Assembly: GCA_903813345.2 (NCBI GenBank)
Contig: CAIIXF020000003.1
Coordinates: forward strand, 7,775,815 to 7,839,814
Origin: Owenia fusiformis
Lineage: Eukaryota; Annelida; Polychaeta; Sabellida; Oweniidae
DNA length: 64,000 bases
Direction: 5' to 3'
Below the pieces are notes generated by a model that was not told the origin of the DNA, made no database searches, and saw only the letters and a program-made list of their open reading frames with translations. Both the position numbers and the translations under genes were made by a program. This document shows positions 42,683 through 54,677 of this stretch, piece by piece. The number at the start of each line of letters is the position of its first letter. The first letter of the stretch is position 1.

Positions 42683-45232
42683 AATGCTAACCAAAGCTGG
42701 GTGAAAAGGATGAAGAGGGTGAAAAGGATGAAGAGGGTGTACAAATGATATTAAGAAGTCAGTAGTTGAGGTCACTTGAAAGAAAGAACTTGCAGCAAAA
42801 GAACAAATACAAGAAGAAGAGAACGTACAGCATAAAAAGAGTGTGAGAAACAAGACATATTGTGTAAATGGTGGGACATGTCATGTTATAGAAGGACTGA
42901 AAACAATTATGAGTATCCTCCAACACATATGGGACACAGATGTATGGTGAAAGATACAACATAACAACTATATAACAACAAAAAACTTGCAGCAAAAGAA
43001 CAAATGTAAGAAGAGAATGTACAGCATAAAAAGAGTGTGAGAAACAGACATATTGTGTAAATAGTGGGACATGTCATGCTATAGAAGGACTGAAAAGAAT
43101 TATATTTGGATGTTCTCTAACACAATCCGCAAGCAAAAGTAAATAAAACTAAATTGAAACAAGATCCATCCATATGTCAAAGACTTCACAAAGTCCAATC
43201 TGTTTAAAACATTTTAGACAGCAAGAAGAATTGTGATTTTATTAATAATGAACTGGAGAATTTTGAGGATGGTGATATAGAACTTAAAAACATAATTTCA
43301 TTGATTATAGTGACATTGTTTTATCATTGATGTTAACAATTAAATATTTGATCAAAAAGAAACTTGAATGAAAACATCACTGCAGCAAAGTGCCAATAAC
43401 ACATCACAGTATTTAGCATCTACTCTCAAACAGTGCATTGCTAAAATTAGCACTAGTTCTTTGCCATGCCTTTGAGTGTTAACAGCTTAGATGCATGGTT
43501 AAGATTTCATCTATATCATCAATAAATACAGTTTATCGAAATTTTATAAATATAGAGTCATGTTTACAATACATATATATATATATAAGAGAATACTTCC
43601 TTCGATCGAGTACATCAAAGAAACAACAATTACAAAAACTATAGGCTAACGAGATTAGGCGACAGTAGCAAGTAAACAAATCTTCACCATGAAAACAAAA
43701 GCTAGAATATCATGGGGACAATTAAAAGATATCCAGTTCTATCGTACCTTAAAAGTAAAAATGGAGAGCCAAAACATAAAAATAAAAGCCAAGAGATATT
43801 AGATTAAATCAAATGCAAAACTAAAACTTCCCTTAGTCAGAGATCCCCTAATAGTAATTACCGATGTACTTTGGTGACCACATCAGCATGTCAGAATTTA
43901 AAGCATTGTGTCTAGATCATCCAGTTATTCCTAATAAAAAAGGTGAAATTAGGTGCTGACCAAGGAGGTAACAGTTTTAAGACTAGACTACAAGTGATTA
44001 ACACAGCATCATTCAATAAAAGTGGCTAAGTGGTTCAACAAAGGGAGCAAGTAGTAGGAGAAAATGCTGGTCAATAACAAATGAGGCAGACAGGATATGG
44101 GCAGTGTGAATACACTACAAACAGATGAGGCCTGTGTGTCTGAACAGACAATAAAGGTTGGCACAAGGAGACCCTATAGAATCAACTCAGCTAGAAGAGA
44201 ATATGATGAAAGAACCATCGGAATATAAATAGCCATAGTGTGTTAATTGGTTTGTTATTTGGAGAAATAAAGATATTTTAAGACTCCTAACAATGTAGTT
44301 GAACCTGAAGGTGAGTATAAGTACTGTTACAAAAATGAATTTTTGTCTGTGGTCTAGCCTCCTTACCTGAATCAGTATTATTATTAATTAGGGTCAGTTG
44401 TATATTCTTACTGAAACTCTAGATTCGTTATCTGTAATTTATGCGGCCATTAACCTTTCATTCACCAGAATCTTGCTGACATTCTAGATCAGTTATCATT
44501 AATTTATGCGGCCATTAAACTTTCATTTAACCTCTCAGAAGGTATAGATTGAGTTCCTCTCATTCAACATGCACTTTTGGTGCTTCGACTGTCAACAAAA
44601 TCACTCTTATCATAGGAGGGAAATTTCAATTTCAACATGTAAGTAACATGAATTAGCTTAGCATGTCAATTTGACATTTTGTCAATTTGACATTTTGTCA
44701 ATTTGACAATTAATTGACAATAATAATGACAATCATTTACAATTATTGATTTCCAAAATTGGCACTCAGCACCAACTTTCACTTTTCATTATTGGTGGTC
44801 TATTTGAACAGTTGCTAGCATTTACGACGATTACTGTCAATTATCAATATTGGCATTCAGTGCCAACTTTTATTGACAATTATTGATGACTTTTGTCAAT
44901 TTCTTCATATCAATATTGATACGTTGGGCAAATGACAATTTCCAATATCGGGATTCTAGAGACAATCCCAACTTTCAAATATCGGCGCTTATTTTTGCCA
45001 AATTGTCATTACTATGAACATTTATGGTTTCATTTCATTCTCGAGATTGGCATTACACTACCAAGGCAACTTTCACTTTATTTCGTCTGATTATGAGGAA
45101 TTCCAAAGTGATATTTTGCATATTGACAATTAAGTGTTAATATCTATTTTGCAATTGTCAAATTGCATATCATTATAAATTAATATTGGCTTTAATTGTC
45201 AATTCTATTTGACGTTCTAATTTCTATGACAA
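42683..45232. repeat. Second B unit, non-coding part
   Basis: Homologous to 38488-41100 but with the TGTCAA array collapsed and about 600 extra bp near 43100-43850 containing an (at)n run at about 43570. 44330-45230 is nearly identical to parts of 39470-41100. Confidence 0.8.
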
Positions 45233-45985
45233 TTATTGTTGATGGCTATTCACAAGTGGGGCGTTATCCAACCTTCTTCAAGTCCCTGGGCAAGTCCGAT
45301 AGTTGTGGTCCAGAAGAAAGATGGCAAGATCAGAATGTGTTGCGATACGAGACGACTCAATGAAGTAACTGTTAAAGACGCATTACCTATACCACGAATT
45401 GATGACACTCTTGATGCCCTGGGGTCTGCCAGTTGGTTTTGCACTCTTGATGCCCTGGGGTCTGCCAGTTGGTTTTGCACTCTTGATGCCCTGGGGTCTG
45501 CCAGTTGGTTTTGCACTCTGGACTTGATTAGTGGATATTGGCAGGTCAAATTAGACGATGATGCAAAACCTAAAACTGCATTCGTCGTGAGGGGAGGACT
45601 TTACGAATTCAATGTTATGCCATTCCGGTTATGTAGCGCCCCTTCTACTTTCGAGAGATTGATGGAGAGAATCTTTTCGGGAATGCAATGGGACTCAATG
45701 ATGGTGTATCTCGACGATATTATAGTGTTCGCCCCAACATTTGAGGGAATGGTGTCGCGGTTGAGCGATGTCCTTGATGTTTTACGACAAGCAAACCTCA
45801 AGCTTAAACCGCAGAAATGCAAATTGTTCAAGATGGAAGTGGAGTACTTGGGACATGTGGTCAGCAAGGACGGCATAAAAACGGATCCAAAGAAAATCGA
45901 AGCTGGTCATATTACCGTAGTTTCTGCAAGATGTTTCTTCAAAGATGTTGAAGGACAGATAGCCAGATGGCTTCAAGTACTTCAT
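45233..45985 (+). pseudogene. Gypsy-type reverse transcriptase fragment, copy B
   Basis: It is the same fragment as copy A but open through its length: SSPWASPIVVVQKKDGK, RRLNEVTVKDALPIPRID, TLDLISGYWQVKL, then YLDDI near 45711. The 36-bp segment coding ALGSASWFCTLD occurs three times (45407-45514). A normal protein has it once, so 24 extra residues sit beside the catalytic strand. The frame leaves Gypsy homology after KKIEA, about 45904, and is fused to the A repeat. Confidence 0.9.
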
Positions 45986-46875
45986 ATATTTCAATTTATT
46001 TATTTAAAAAAATCTTTAATATTGACACAACGTGTGTCCAGAAGTTTGACATGGCCACATCTAAGATAAAAACATTTTTTGAAACATTTTAAGTAAGCTA
46101 TAAATTAATTAAACTATTCTGCAAGGCAGAGGCAAGATAATCTTTTTGACAAAATGTGCCATATCTTTATAAACATCATGGTAAGGTGAAGTTACATAAC
46201 TTCATATGCCACTTTGACATGTAACAATGATAGCTTAGTCAACTTGGTCAGAGAACATTCTGACAATACAAAAAAAATAGTTGGCAAAAGAAGAAATCTG
46301 CAATAGACATATTATTAAACGCAGATGAATCTAGATTCCATTTTTAGAAGATGAGTCTGTCAACCATGGATCCTTCGTTGACTACATTGGACAAATTGAT
46401 GTGACAAGGAAAAGTAACCATGTCTCTATGTCCCTATCAAAAAGACCGTTGGAACATCTGAAAGGGAAATTATGTTCAACTGGAAAGAATAGGCCGTTAA
46501 ACTCAGGCGGAGGAATGACCATCAAACGAAGCAGTGCTTTAAAACATTTAAAAAATAGAGACTAGAACAATGTTACCTTGGTGGTAACACAAAAACAAAA
46601 AAATATTCAAGTATTTCAGTTTTAATACTTTCAACAAAATCTTTGCCACATATATTTTATCACCGAAGATTTGTTATTGGGACAGAAAACAACTCATTTA
46701 AAGCTGTTCCAACTGAAAAAGGTTTGGAGCAGAAAATAAACAGAGAATGCAAAATTGCAAGTGGAGCAGTTGGGTTTACCTGGAGGAAGGGTGCATTGGA
46801 TAGGTTATGAGTAACTCATCAAATCACCAATGACTATGCAGAGGTGGTGAACAATATCAGTACCACCAATGCAAC
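45983..46875. repeat. A-B-A-B-A array, third A unit
   Basis: It ends at aatgcaact, where the homology with the other A units stops and unique sequence begins. The exon-like frame is broken here too. Confidence 0.85.
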
Positions 46876-47637
46876 TGTAGATGTGTTACAAACTTGGACT
46901 AACATTTTGCTCAAATTGCAACAATCTTTCTCTTGAAATATCTTCTCTTTTATATCTTATCCTATTTTAAGGTCTTATGTTACCAGGTATGAGTTAAAAT
47001 TGGATAATCATAATAGAATTGGTCAGTTAAGAATGAATATTATACTTTTTTGTATACATAAACATGTTTTTGCATGATATTATTTAACCAACAGCAAGAT
47101 TTTTTGAGGGTTAAAAATCGGGTTAAGCCAGCCCCCAATTATCAATTATACTTGAACGATATAGTTTCATTCTTATTATTTGATTTGAAGTGTGAATTGT
47201 TAATTTTGCTAGATAACAAAAGAATAGGTATATAGGTTTTCATAAGGTCCAATTAAGAGTTTATTGTTAGGAGTCCTGTATCAATGTACATGTTATTCAG
47301 TGAATCTAGCTAGATTTAGGGTCAGCATCCTTATGCAATGATGATCCATTAGTTAGGTTGAGTAATAATTCTGTAGATAAGTTGCCACGTTTATATTTTA
47401 TTTTCGACTGGGTGCCAAAGGAGATTTCATCTGGCCAGGTCTAAAACAAAACAAAACAAACCATTTGGATTATTAGTTATTGGGATTAGTTGAACATTTG
47501 AAATGATGGTTCAACAGGCAGTGACAAACAGGAGGAATAGAGGTTCCAGAGACCCTGGAACCACGGAGAGTTCTAGAGATAGAGATTTATTGTAAGTGAT
47601 TATTTAAACTCCTTTCTTTTAGAAAATATCTTTAGGT
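46876..47637. other. Unassigned AT-rich stretch
   Basis: No gene, repeat end or RNA signal could be supported. Confidence 0.5.
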
Positions 47638-47782
47638 TCAGAAACAAGTCAAATTCTTTACTTCAGAGAATATTTTTAATTTATTGAGACTTTCGACTAA
47701 TATACGAAAGTATACGAAAGTATACGAAAGTCTCAATAAATTAAAAATATTCTCTGAAGTAAAGAATTTGACTTGTTTCTGA
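47638..47782. repeat. Hairpin with perfect 58-bp arms
   Basis: 47638-47695 and 47725-47782 are exact reverse complements. The 29-nt loop contains repeats of tatacgaaag; three copies lie at 47701-47730, the last running into the right arm. Confidence 0.95.
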
Positions 47783-48333
47783 TATATTAACCAGAGAGAT
47801 GAACTTACATAGAACTATCTTTAGGTTGTAATTAAACATGAGATAATCTTTAAAAAAAATATTGATTCCTTTATTTGAACATCCATATTTGACTTCTTCT
47901 TTGGCACACTGAGACATATATCAGTAATTATAAAAATATATATTCTGTAAATTTAGATGACTAATTGGCAGGTAGAGAGTATTGTTACACTTATGGTTTC
48001 TGACTGTAACAAATGGCATTTATTCATATAAGATGCACTCATAAATGACTTTGTTCCAAATCCGTTAAGCATAAAAAGCAATTTCAATGTGGATTTTCTT
48101 TATCGATTTTATGAAGCTACGGCTGCTGTACGCCCGCCATAGAGCATGTGCGACAGAGGGGTACAATCTAATCGCTTTAAACCCAAATGTTTAAATGTAA
48201 TGTACATATCTAGAATGACTGGGGATGAGTGAACTCTGCTTTGTTATCTGTTAGTTCACTGATTATAAATTTTCACTAAAGTCATATATTATGGAAGTAC
48301 AATTGCAAATGCATTGCATGCATTTATTTACAG
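47783..48333. other. Unassigned stretch before the Tnp2-like region
   Basis: Nothing supported except the 3' splice-like catttatttacag at its end. Confidence 0.4.
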
Positions 48334-49440
48334 ATTGATTCGGACCAAGAGGTGGACTATTTAGCTGATGAAGAGGAGGAAGACAAAACACCGGGGTATA
48401 ATATGGATGGATATCCCCCTGAATTACTAATTGCACTGCAGATGTTTTACATAAACATGCTTCAGCTGCAAACGACTTTCAAAATGTCGAGAAAGACTGT
48501 TCTAAAAATCATAGATATTGTGCTAAATTTTGTCCTCATTATTGCCTTAACCATGGAACTAGATGCATTTCGTACCTTTATTATCCAAATTCCAAGAACA
48601 AAATACAAAATCAAAAAGTTCTTCCGGATAGATGTCGATGATTTCCAGCAGAACGTCATATGCGTCGGTTGCAATTCAATTTTTATTCAGTTATAAATAA
48701 ATGTGCAATTGGTGGAAAGACATCCAAGAAATGCTTTCAAGCAGAGGCAGTATATAGAAATGACCAAGGTCCAAAGAAATGCGACGAAAAACTCTTGAAA
48801 TGCACGAGATCGTCAGGAAATGAAAATACATTAAAGCTGAAAAAGGTTTATTCTTTTAAACATGTGTCCTCATATCTACGGGATTTTGTTTAGCGACAAT
48901 TTTATAGCCACTGTAGTTCATGGAGACCTGGCTTCGAAGAAAATGAAAAGAATGGACGCACTGACACCTTGGGGAGTTTATATGATGGTAAGCTCTGGAA
49001 GGACTTCCAAACGATTGAGTCAGAACCATTTCTGACTTATATTAAACACGAACTGGTATCAACCATTTGAGAGAACATAATACTCCCAAGGTGCCTTATA
49101 TATTATAATACTTAATCTACCACAAGAGGTTAGGATAAAAGGAGAGAACACAATGTTAATCGGAGTGATTCCTGGGCAAAATGAACCGAAACTTACTATA
49201 AACGCTTTCCTGAAACCTCTTGTTGATGATTTAGAAATGTTGTTCCATGGTATTTATCTCAACGACTTGTTCCCACTCTGGAAATCAAAGTATCGTGCAA
49301 CACTTCTTGATGTATCGAGTGACATACCTGCCACCAGAAAGGTTAGTGTTACCAGGGAGGGGTCCTATGAGCCTATTCATATTGGAAACTTTCAAGCCAT
49401 GGGAGTTATGCAAAGTTTTGATGTGCAGAACACAAACTAA
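48334..49440 (+). pseudogene. Tnp2-type (EnSpm/CACTA) transposase, decayed
   Basis: After a splice acceptor the frame has an acidic stretch, then 'LQTTFKMSRKTVLKIID' and 'IPRTKYKIKKFFRIDVDDF' with a C-x2-C pair, matching the N-terminal region of Tnp2 proteins. After a frameshift near 48660 come 'VYSFKHVSSYLRDF', a stop at 48891-48893, then 'SSWRPGFEE' and 'SLYDGKLWKDF'. Another frame gives 'NWYQPFERT', a stop, and 'IILNLPQEVRIKGENTMLIG', then 'IPGQNEPKL' and 'FLKPLVDDLEML', the most conserved Tnp2 segment, ending with 'SSDIPATRKV'. At least one frameshift and two stops inactivate it. The catalytic C-terminal part is not recognised downstream. Confidence 0.85.
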
Positions 49441-50200
49441 GACTGCTATGGCTGGAGACAATGTTTCCTATGAATGCGCTCATATACAATCTATCACCTA
49501 TTCCACACCATTGAGGGAAACAATAGTGGAAAAAGAAGTTTGGAGGAAATGTTGGAGAGGAAAATTTTGACTGACGAGAGTGCAAAAAAGATGGCATCAC
49601 TAAAGATCCGGGCCATGGATTTGAGAAAACCACTCATTGTAGAAATGCCGCATGATAATGATAATTCTTTAGTCTGTTTCTCAGTTTTACCAACAGCATA
49701 GCTTATTGGTCACTATTAGGCTGGACGATTGTCAAATTTTACCCGAAAAATAGAAAATTAGTATGTAAATGTACCCAATCTTCTGCTGCACGTCGTGGCT
49801 GTGAACATAAAAACATTGTCTGCTGGTTACTGTACCAAGAACAACATTTTTATGTGGATATCAATGCAGAGGACACTACAGGAGATGCTGAACCACATGA
49901 TCACATTGAAAATGACTCATACCCGCCAAAATCAACAGAACACATCAAGCAGATGCTGTATTACATAAGCATATTCCCGTGGATGTGGCAATGGACATCA
50001 CATTCATATTTAAGAAAAAAAAACATGAAAAAACATTCGAGTTGCTTGGATATTTTGTTTGGCAAAAAACTTACAGGGACCCTATGAGCCCATTCATATT
50101 ATGAAACATTCCAGCCATGGGAGTTATGCAAAAATTTGATGTGCAAAACACAAACTAGGGCTGCCATGGCTGGAGACAATGTTTCTTCTACGAGTATGAC
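49441..50200 (+). pseudogene. Decayed TE coding remnants with a 120-bp duplication
   Basis: A segment at about 49362-49475 is repeated at about 50068-50182 (ccatgggagttatgcaaa, ggctggagacaatgtttc). Between them the open frame 49735-50087 has a Cys/His cluster (CKCTQSSAARRGCEHKN), reminiscent of zinc clusters in TE-encoded proteins. The family is not fixed. Confidence 0.4.
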
Positions 50201-51330
50201 AATGTACAGTCTATGTAAGACCCCGGCAGTCTTCAAAAAGCAAGCTAAATAAAAAAAATGATATGTTGTGGTTTGCATGTTATCTAACTTTAATGAACCT
50301 TATTTCCTTATTACACAAGGTACCCTATAGAATCAACCCAGCTAGGAGAGAATATGATGAATGAACCATCGGAATGTACATGTATATTAAACTAATCAGC
50401 GACTCAGAATTCTCAGTGAATAAAGAGTACATGTAGTTATATTTGTAAGTCATAAAAAAGCTATAAATATTGATAAAGGGAAGGGCAACATTAAGGACAC
50501 CGATGGTTTCAAAACTTTGAAAAAGCTCCAAACAGAATTTAGTGGTAATGATGACCTTTTAGTGATGATTTGTTGTAGTGTAACCTTTTTGTGATAAACA
50601 GTGGTAAAAATTCATACGACCATTTTTCTATAAAAGGTTACCATTAAAACTACTATTGTTTCGAGGAGGAATTGCTACTCTGTTTAAATCACTTCTGGCT
50701 TGTTTCTTGTTGTGGATAGTAAAACATTATTACTAGTATAGAATTCATACCTATTTACTGTCACATTGTAATATTAAAATTTTTTTGTGACCCGAGTTTT
50801 ATAGTTTCAAATCAACCTTTCACATGTTTTGGATTTAGATATATTTTAACATTTCAAGACAAGTTGTTGGTCAATTGAGTTCTGTAAATAGTAAATTAGA
50901 ATACCAACTTGTTCTGAAAGTTTCTCCCAAAAGGGATTTATTTATTACACTTCACTGTGTAATTGTTTAAAAATTTCTACATTTCTTGTTAAATTTGAGC
51001 ATACACACTCCAGTGATGATCTGCATTCTCGATTTTGGATAGTCAATTTATTTTTATTGACACATTCCCTTTTCATAGAATACTTTATTGTTGGAATCCA
51101 TTCAAGATTTGATTTGCATTCTTACTTTAAGAAATGCTGAGGAATCAAGTCTCAAATTTCATGCATTATTTAATTTGCTATTATTGTACTGAAAATAGCT
51201 GAGGATATTATACGATTTGCTAATGCAGAAACCTTCTACAGAAGTATGGACTGTGCAGTTTGGAAAAACCAATGAAGACAAATGAATATGAGGAACTTCT
51301 TCACGTGCTGATGAAAGTGGTGTAGTTCAA
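50201..51330. other. Unassigned AT-rich stretch
   Basis: Only a short piece near 50318-50380 is recognised: it is shared with the B units (ccctatagaatcaac). No gene is supported. Confidence 0.5.
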
Positions 51331-51372
51331 CTAATTAAAAGTTGTGGAACAGCTCTCCATCCACCACAAGTA

Positions 51373-52469
51373 CGAGGGGTGATCCAAAAGTCTTGGACGC
51401 TCTGCTCTGTTTTTGTTGGTTTTTGATAAAATTACTTTAAACTTTCCAATAATAAAGACCAACAACCTAACTACTTTGTGTATTAATTTCATGGAGAAAT
51501 GATATACTTTGTATAGTTTTCTAGATAGTCTTTTATACAGCAACCCTGCCACCCGGAACGGTATTCGCACATAGCAACTTTCAGCCTTAAATGTTACCGC
51601 CATTTCACTTGTTTCGCAAGTCTTGACCACTATATTTCTTTGAATTTTGAATGTTAAACCATGTTAGTTTACTTCCTTTGTTACGATGCAACCAATTGAT
51701 TGTGTTTTAATTATAATGTCACATATGACAATGGCCGTATGTGTCAAATTCTAAGAAAATGACATCAGAGAAGCAACCCTCATTCTGGTATCAATTTTGC
51801 TGCAAGATGGCTGCTGAAATGCAGAACACGAAAGAAATCAAAGTGGAACAAAAAAATACTTCAATATATTTTCACTATTATTGATCTTGAGCAGCTACCA
51901 CATGCACAATACAGTCTATCTATGGCTCCATGTGATTTTCTTCCTTTTCTCCAAGTTGAAAGGATGGTTGAAGGGAAATGTTTTTTATTACTCATTGAAT
52001 GAGGTTTAGAGTAGCACTCCAGCAGCATTTGTATCATGTAAGCAATGACGGTTTCATAAATGACTTCTATTCATTGGTAAAGAGGTATGAAAAATGTGTT
52101 CAAATTCGTGGAAAATATGTTGAAAAGTAGGTCTTCATATGTGAAGATGATGATGGCAGATGACACTCAGATTGAAAATCGAAAATTCTCTCATATCATG
52201 ACTGATGTTAGGTTGTACACCTGCACCTAAAGTATTTGCCATATTATAACAGTTGTGACGTGATTTGCTATATTTAAATACCGTTCCGGGTAGCAGGGAC
52301 CCGGTATTAATAGATATGTAGAAAAGTAGCTAAAATATATTATTTTCTGTTGAAACTTATACATAAAGTTGTTAAGATGTTGATCTTTATTATCTGAAAG
52401 TTTCATGTAATTATTTTAAAAAATAGCAAAGTTAGAGCGGGGCGTCCAAGACTTTTGGATCACCCCTCG
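51373..52469 (+). mobile_element. Mariner-like element, 1,097 bp, decayed
   Basis: The inverted ends CGAGGGGTGATCC / GGATCACCCCTCG continue through aaaagtcttggacgc and are flanked by TA on both sides. On the plus strand, 51915-51985 encodes SMAPCDFLPF and a KGxxF-like block, the third catalytic Asp region (APxDFFLFP type) of mariner transposases. It is followed by a decayed C-terminal end to about 52140. An internal inverted pair, gccacccggaacggta near 51550 and taccgttccgggtagc near 52280, suggests a nested or composite insertion. Confidence 0.85.
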
Positions 52470-52479
52470 TACATGTTCA

Positions 52480-53390
52480 ACTACTGCTAACTCTTTCTTC
52501 AAGGTATGAGAAAACTTCTTATTAATTAAGCACACATTTACATCCATTTTGAAACATCCATCTGTGTTAGATTCAACTTGTATTTAAACTTGCAATAGTA
52601 ACATTCAATAATTTATCTTTATAGGTATCCAATGTGTGCAACAATCATGCCTTTTCAGGAGATAGAAGAGCTAGTACACCATCTCATCAATGGAGCACCA
52701 GTGAAAGAACACCCCTTAATGTACATGTTACTTCAGAGGGAGATACCCATATTGTACGAGCTTATGTCAAAGCTTGAAGGTACAGCATTATTCATTTGCT
52801 TCTTGTTAATGATGATTCATTGTAAATGTAAAGCAAAGATGACAATGCTCAAGAATATAAGGAAGCTTTGACTATAAAGATTAATATTTATTCTCCCAAA
52901 TGTTGCATTGGGCAAAGTATCCAATGGAGCAAGGATGTCAGAATTCTTCTTCTGTGACATCAGAAGTTGATGACATGGCCTTTTTTCCAAAACTTTCTAA
53001 GAAGAGAAGACGATTACATTATGCTGCAGACAAGATTGGGAAAGAAGGCTATTGATGCACTAAGCACTTCAAGGGGCAACATAGTCTGCTACCAAGGGTG
53101 TTCACTATCTTCTGTAAAAATGGTAAATAATATATGCATAGTGGTGAAGCCTTAGCATATCTCATTAATAGTTTTGGAACTGCTCTTTATCCACCACAAT
53201 TTTATGTACCACTACTGCTAACTCTTTCTTCAAGGTATGAGAAAAAAACGTTATTTAAATTAAGCACACATTTACATCCATTTTTAATTAAACATCTGTG
53301 TTGGATTCAACTTGTATTAAACTTGCAATAGTAAAATTCAATAATTTATCTTTATTGGTATCCTATGTGTGCAACAATCATGCTAATAGA
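52480..53390 (+). repeat. Duplicated segment of about 170 bp flanking a TE coding remnant
   Basis: 52480-52650 and 53215-53390 share ctactgctaactctttcttc, gcacacatttacatcca and gtgtgcaacaatcatgc. The words before them (ctccatccaccacaa at 51355, ctttatccaccacaa at 53185) match too, so the mariner element is inserted into the first copy. Between the copies, 52960-53130 reads like a transposase fragment in mixed frames (LHYAADKIGKEG, then HSLLPRVFTIF). Confidence 0.6.
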
Positions 53391-53521
53391 TAGATAAAAT
53401 TAAATTCTCTAAATCTCAATATTACATTTTCTAAGCTCATTTGGATGACAGAACGTGGTGATGGGTAAATGCTCTCCCTGTACAAAATGATTTAGGAGTT
53501 TAAACCTTATGTTTCTCGAGT
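53391..53521. other. Short unassigned stretch
   Basis: Nothing supported. Confidence 0.4.
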
Positions 53522-53720
53522 CTATATTTGGTTCGAACGAAACATGGGTATTGGAACATCTCCGGCGTCAATGATTGTGGCCAGGTGTATCGGTTCGCCA
53601 GATGTTTCCTTCATCTCCACTGCTGGCCCCTCTTCTCTTTCCAGCGCATATATCATTCGAAACTTCCACTCCTGTGCGACAGGGACGCCCGGTGTGCATT
53701 CTGGGAGCCTGTCTGGGTGG
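53522..53720 (-). CDS. Possible minus-strand terminal exon, unknown protein
   Basis: The region is clearly richer in GC than its flanks. On the minus strand it runs from an AG acceptor (aaattgcag) through 65 residues such as HPDRLPECTPGVPVAQEWKF and IDAGDVPIPMF to a stop. Charge pattern and codon use look like real coding sequence. The plus-strand frame at 53544 is open too but Ser-rich and less convincing. The acceptor has a poor pyrimidine tract. No family is recognised, and no upstream exon is found. Confidence 0.4.
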
Positions 53721-54215
53721 CTGCAATTTATCTAGATATTTTTTTTTTTTATTTAATTAAAATTTCGTGAGTTTAAAAGGAAGAATTTATAACATAAGCA
53801 TACATATATTAGCAAAAAGTACATACAATACAAGTACAGGAATACATTCAATTTTACTTTTTATAGAATATGACAAATCAACTTCAACATGTTAAAATCT
53901 ATATTGAATTTATTTAGTAGAAATACAATATTGTAAGAAAAAAAGGTCTGATAAAACTTTTGGCCTTAAGTTAATTTAAACTGTTGTTTAACCAAACCAT
54001 ATCAGCTGTGTAATCCTCTTCACAGCAAGTGGGTATGTGTTTATTCACTAATTATCTATAAATCTAGTATTTAACAGCTAATCTACTTGCCTTCCTGGAC
54101 ACAAGCATATTTTTCACTAATTATTCACACGTTAAGGATTTAAAATGAACGAACATATACATTAGTTAATGATTCGACCATATGCACGATCTGTATTGTT
54201 GATCTATTAATTGTT

Positions 54216-54677
54216 CTAAAAATGTTGGCAATCTCTGTTATTGTTCTTACAATCCGTTGTTGTTGTTGCTTCTCTGACATAATATTGTGGCATAACCAAT
54301 CGTAAGAAGGACATCAGCCATGTCGTCTTCGGTAGCAGCTGACTATGGTTCAGTGTTACACTGAGACCTATCTTGTCCATTACACTGGACGTCTTCTTAA
54401 CTGTTTGTTTAACTTTACTGTCTACCTTCTCTAGGCTTTTCTCATTCCTAGACAAGAGTGCCTTCCTCTGAGTTTTGGACTGAATGTATTCCCCGTAAGT
54501 CCCTTCAGTACACTTCACCTGAGGTTCATTATTATTATTATTGTTTAATTTAGGCCCTTCTGATTGGTTTGTGACCTGCTTAACAGCACCAAACTTCGCC
54601 GAAAGGGACATAGATAATTTCAGTCGTTTTGAGTTGGAGTTAATGTTTTCAGCATTTGGACTGAAGGTATTCTCCAT
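54216..54677 (-). CDS. Hypothetical 153-residue protein
   Basis: Starts with a Met in fair context (aaattATGG) at 54677. It is basic and Ser/Asn/Lys-rich, with an Asn run near residue 45, a Lys-rich middle (KVDSKVKQTVKKTSS) and a short hydrophobic stretch near residue 120. It resembles the disordered N-terminal part of TE-encoded ORF1/Gag-like proteins, but no motif confirms this. It lies just left of, and diverges from, the putative LTR at 55243. Confidence 0.35.
   Translation of the reverse strand: MENTFSPNAENINSNSKRLKLSMSLSAKFGAVKQVTNQSEGPKLNNNNNNEPQVKCTEGTYGEYIQSKTQRKALLSRNEKSLEKVDSKVKQTVKKTSSVMDKIGLSVTLNHSQLLPKTTWLMSFLRLVMPQYYVREATTTTDCKNNNRDCQHF

Noticed and set aside
43560-43590. (AT)n microsatellite
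   Set aside because: Real, but ordinary and without further signal.
41101-45985. Complete Gypsy/LTR retrotransposon
   Set aside because: Only part of the reverse transcriptase is present in each copy. No gag, protease, RNase H, integrase, primer-binding site or LTR was found next to it.
53544-53735. Plus-strand Ser-rich ORF starting MGIGTSPASMIV
   Set aside because: The minus-strand frame over the same bases has better composition and an acceptor site. The plus frame looks like its shadow.
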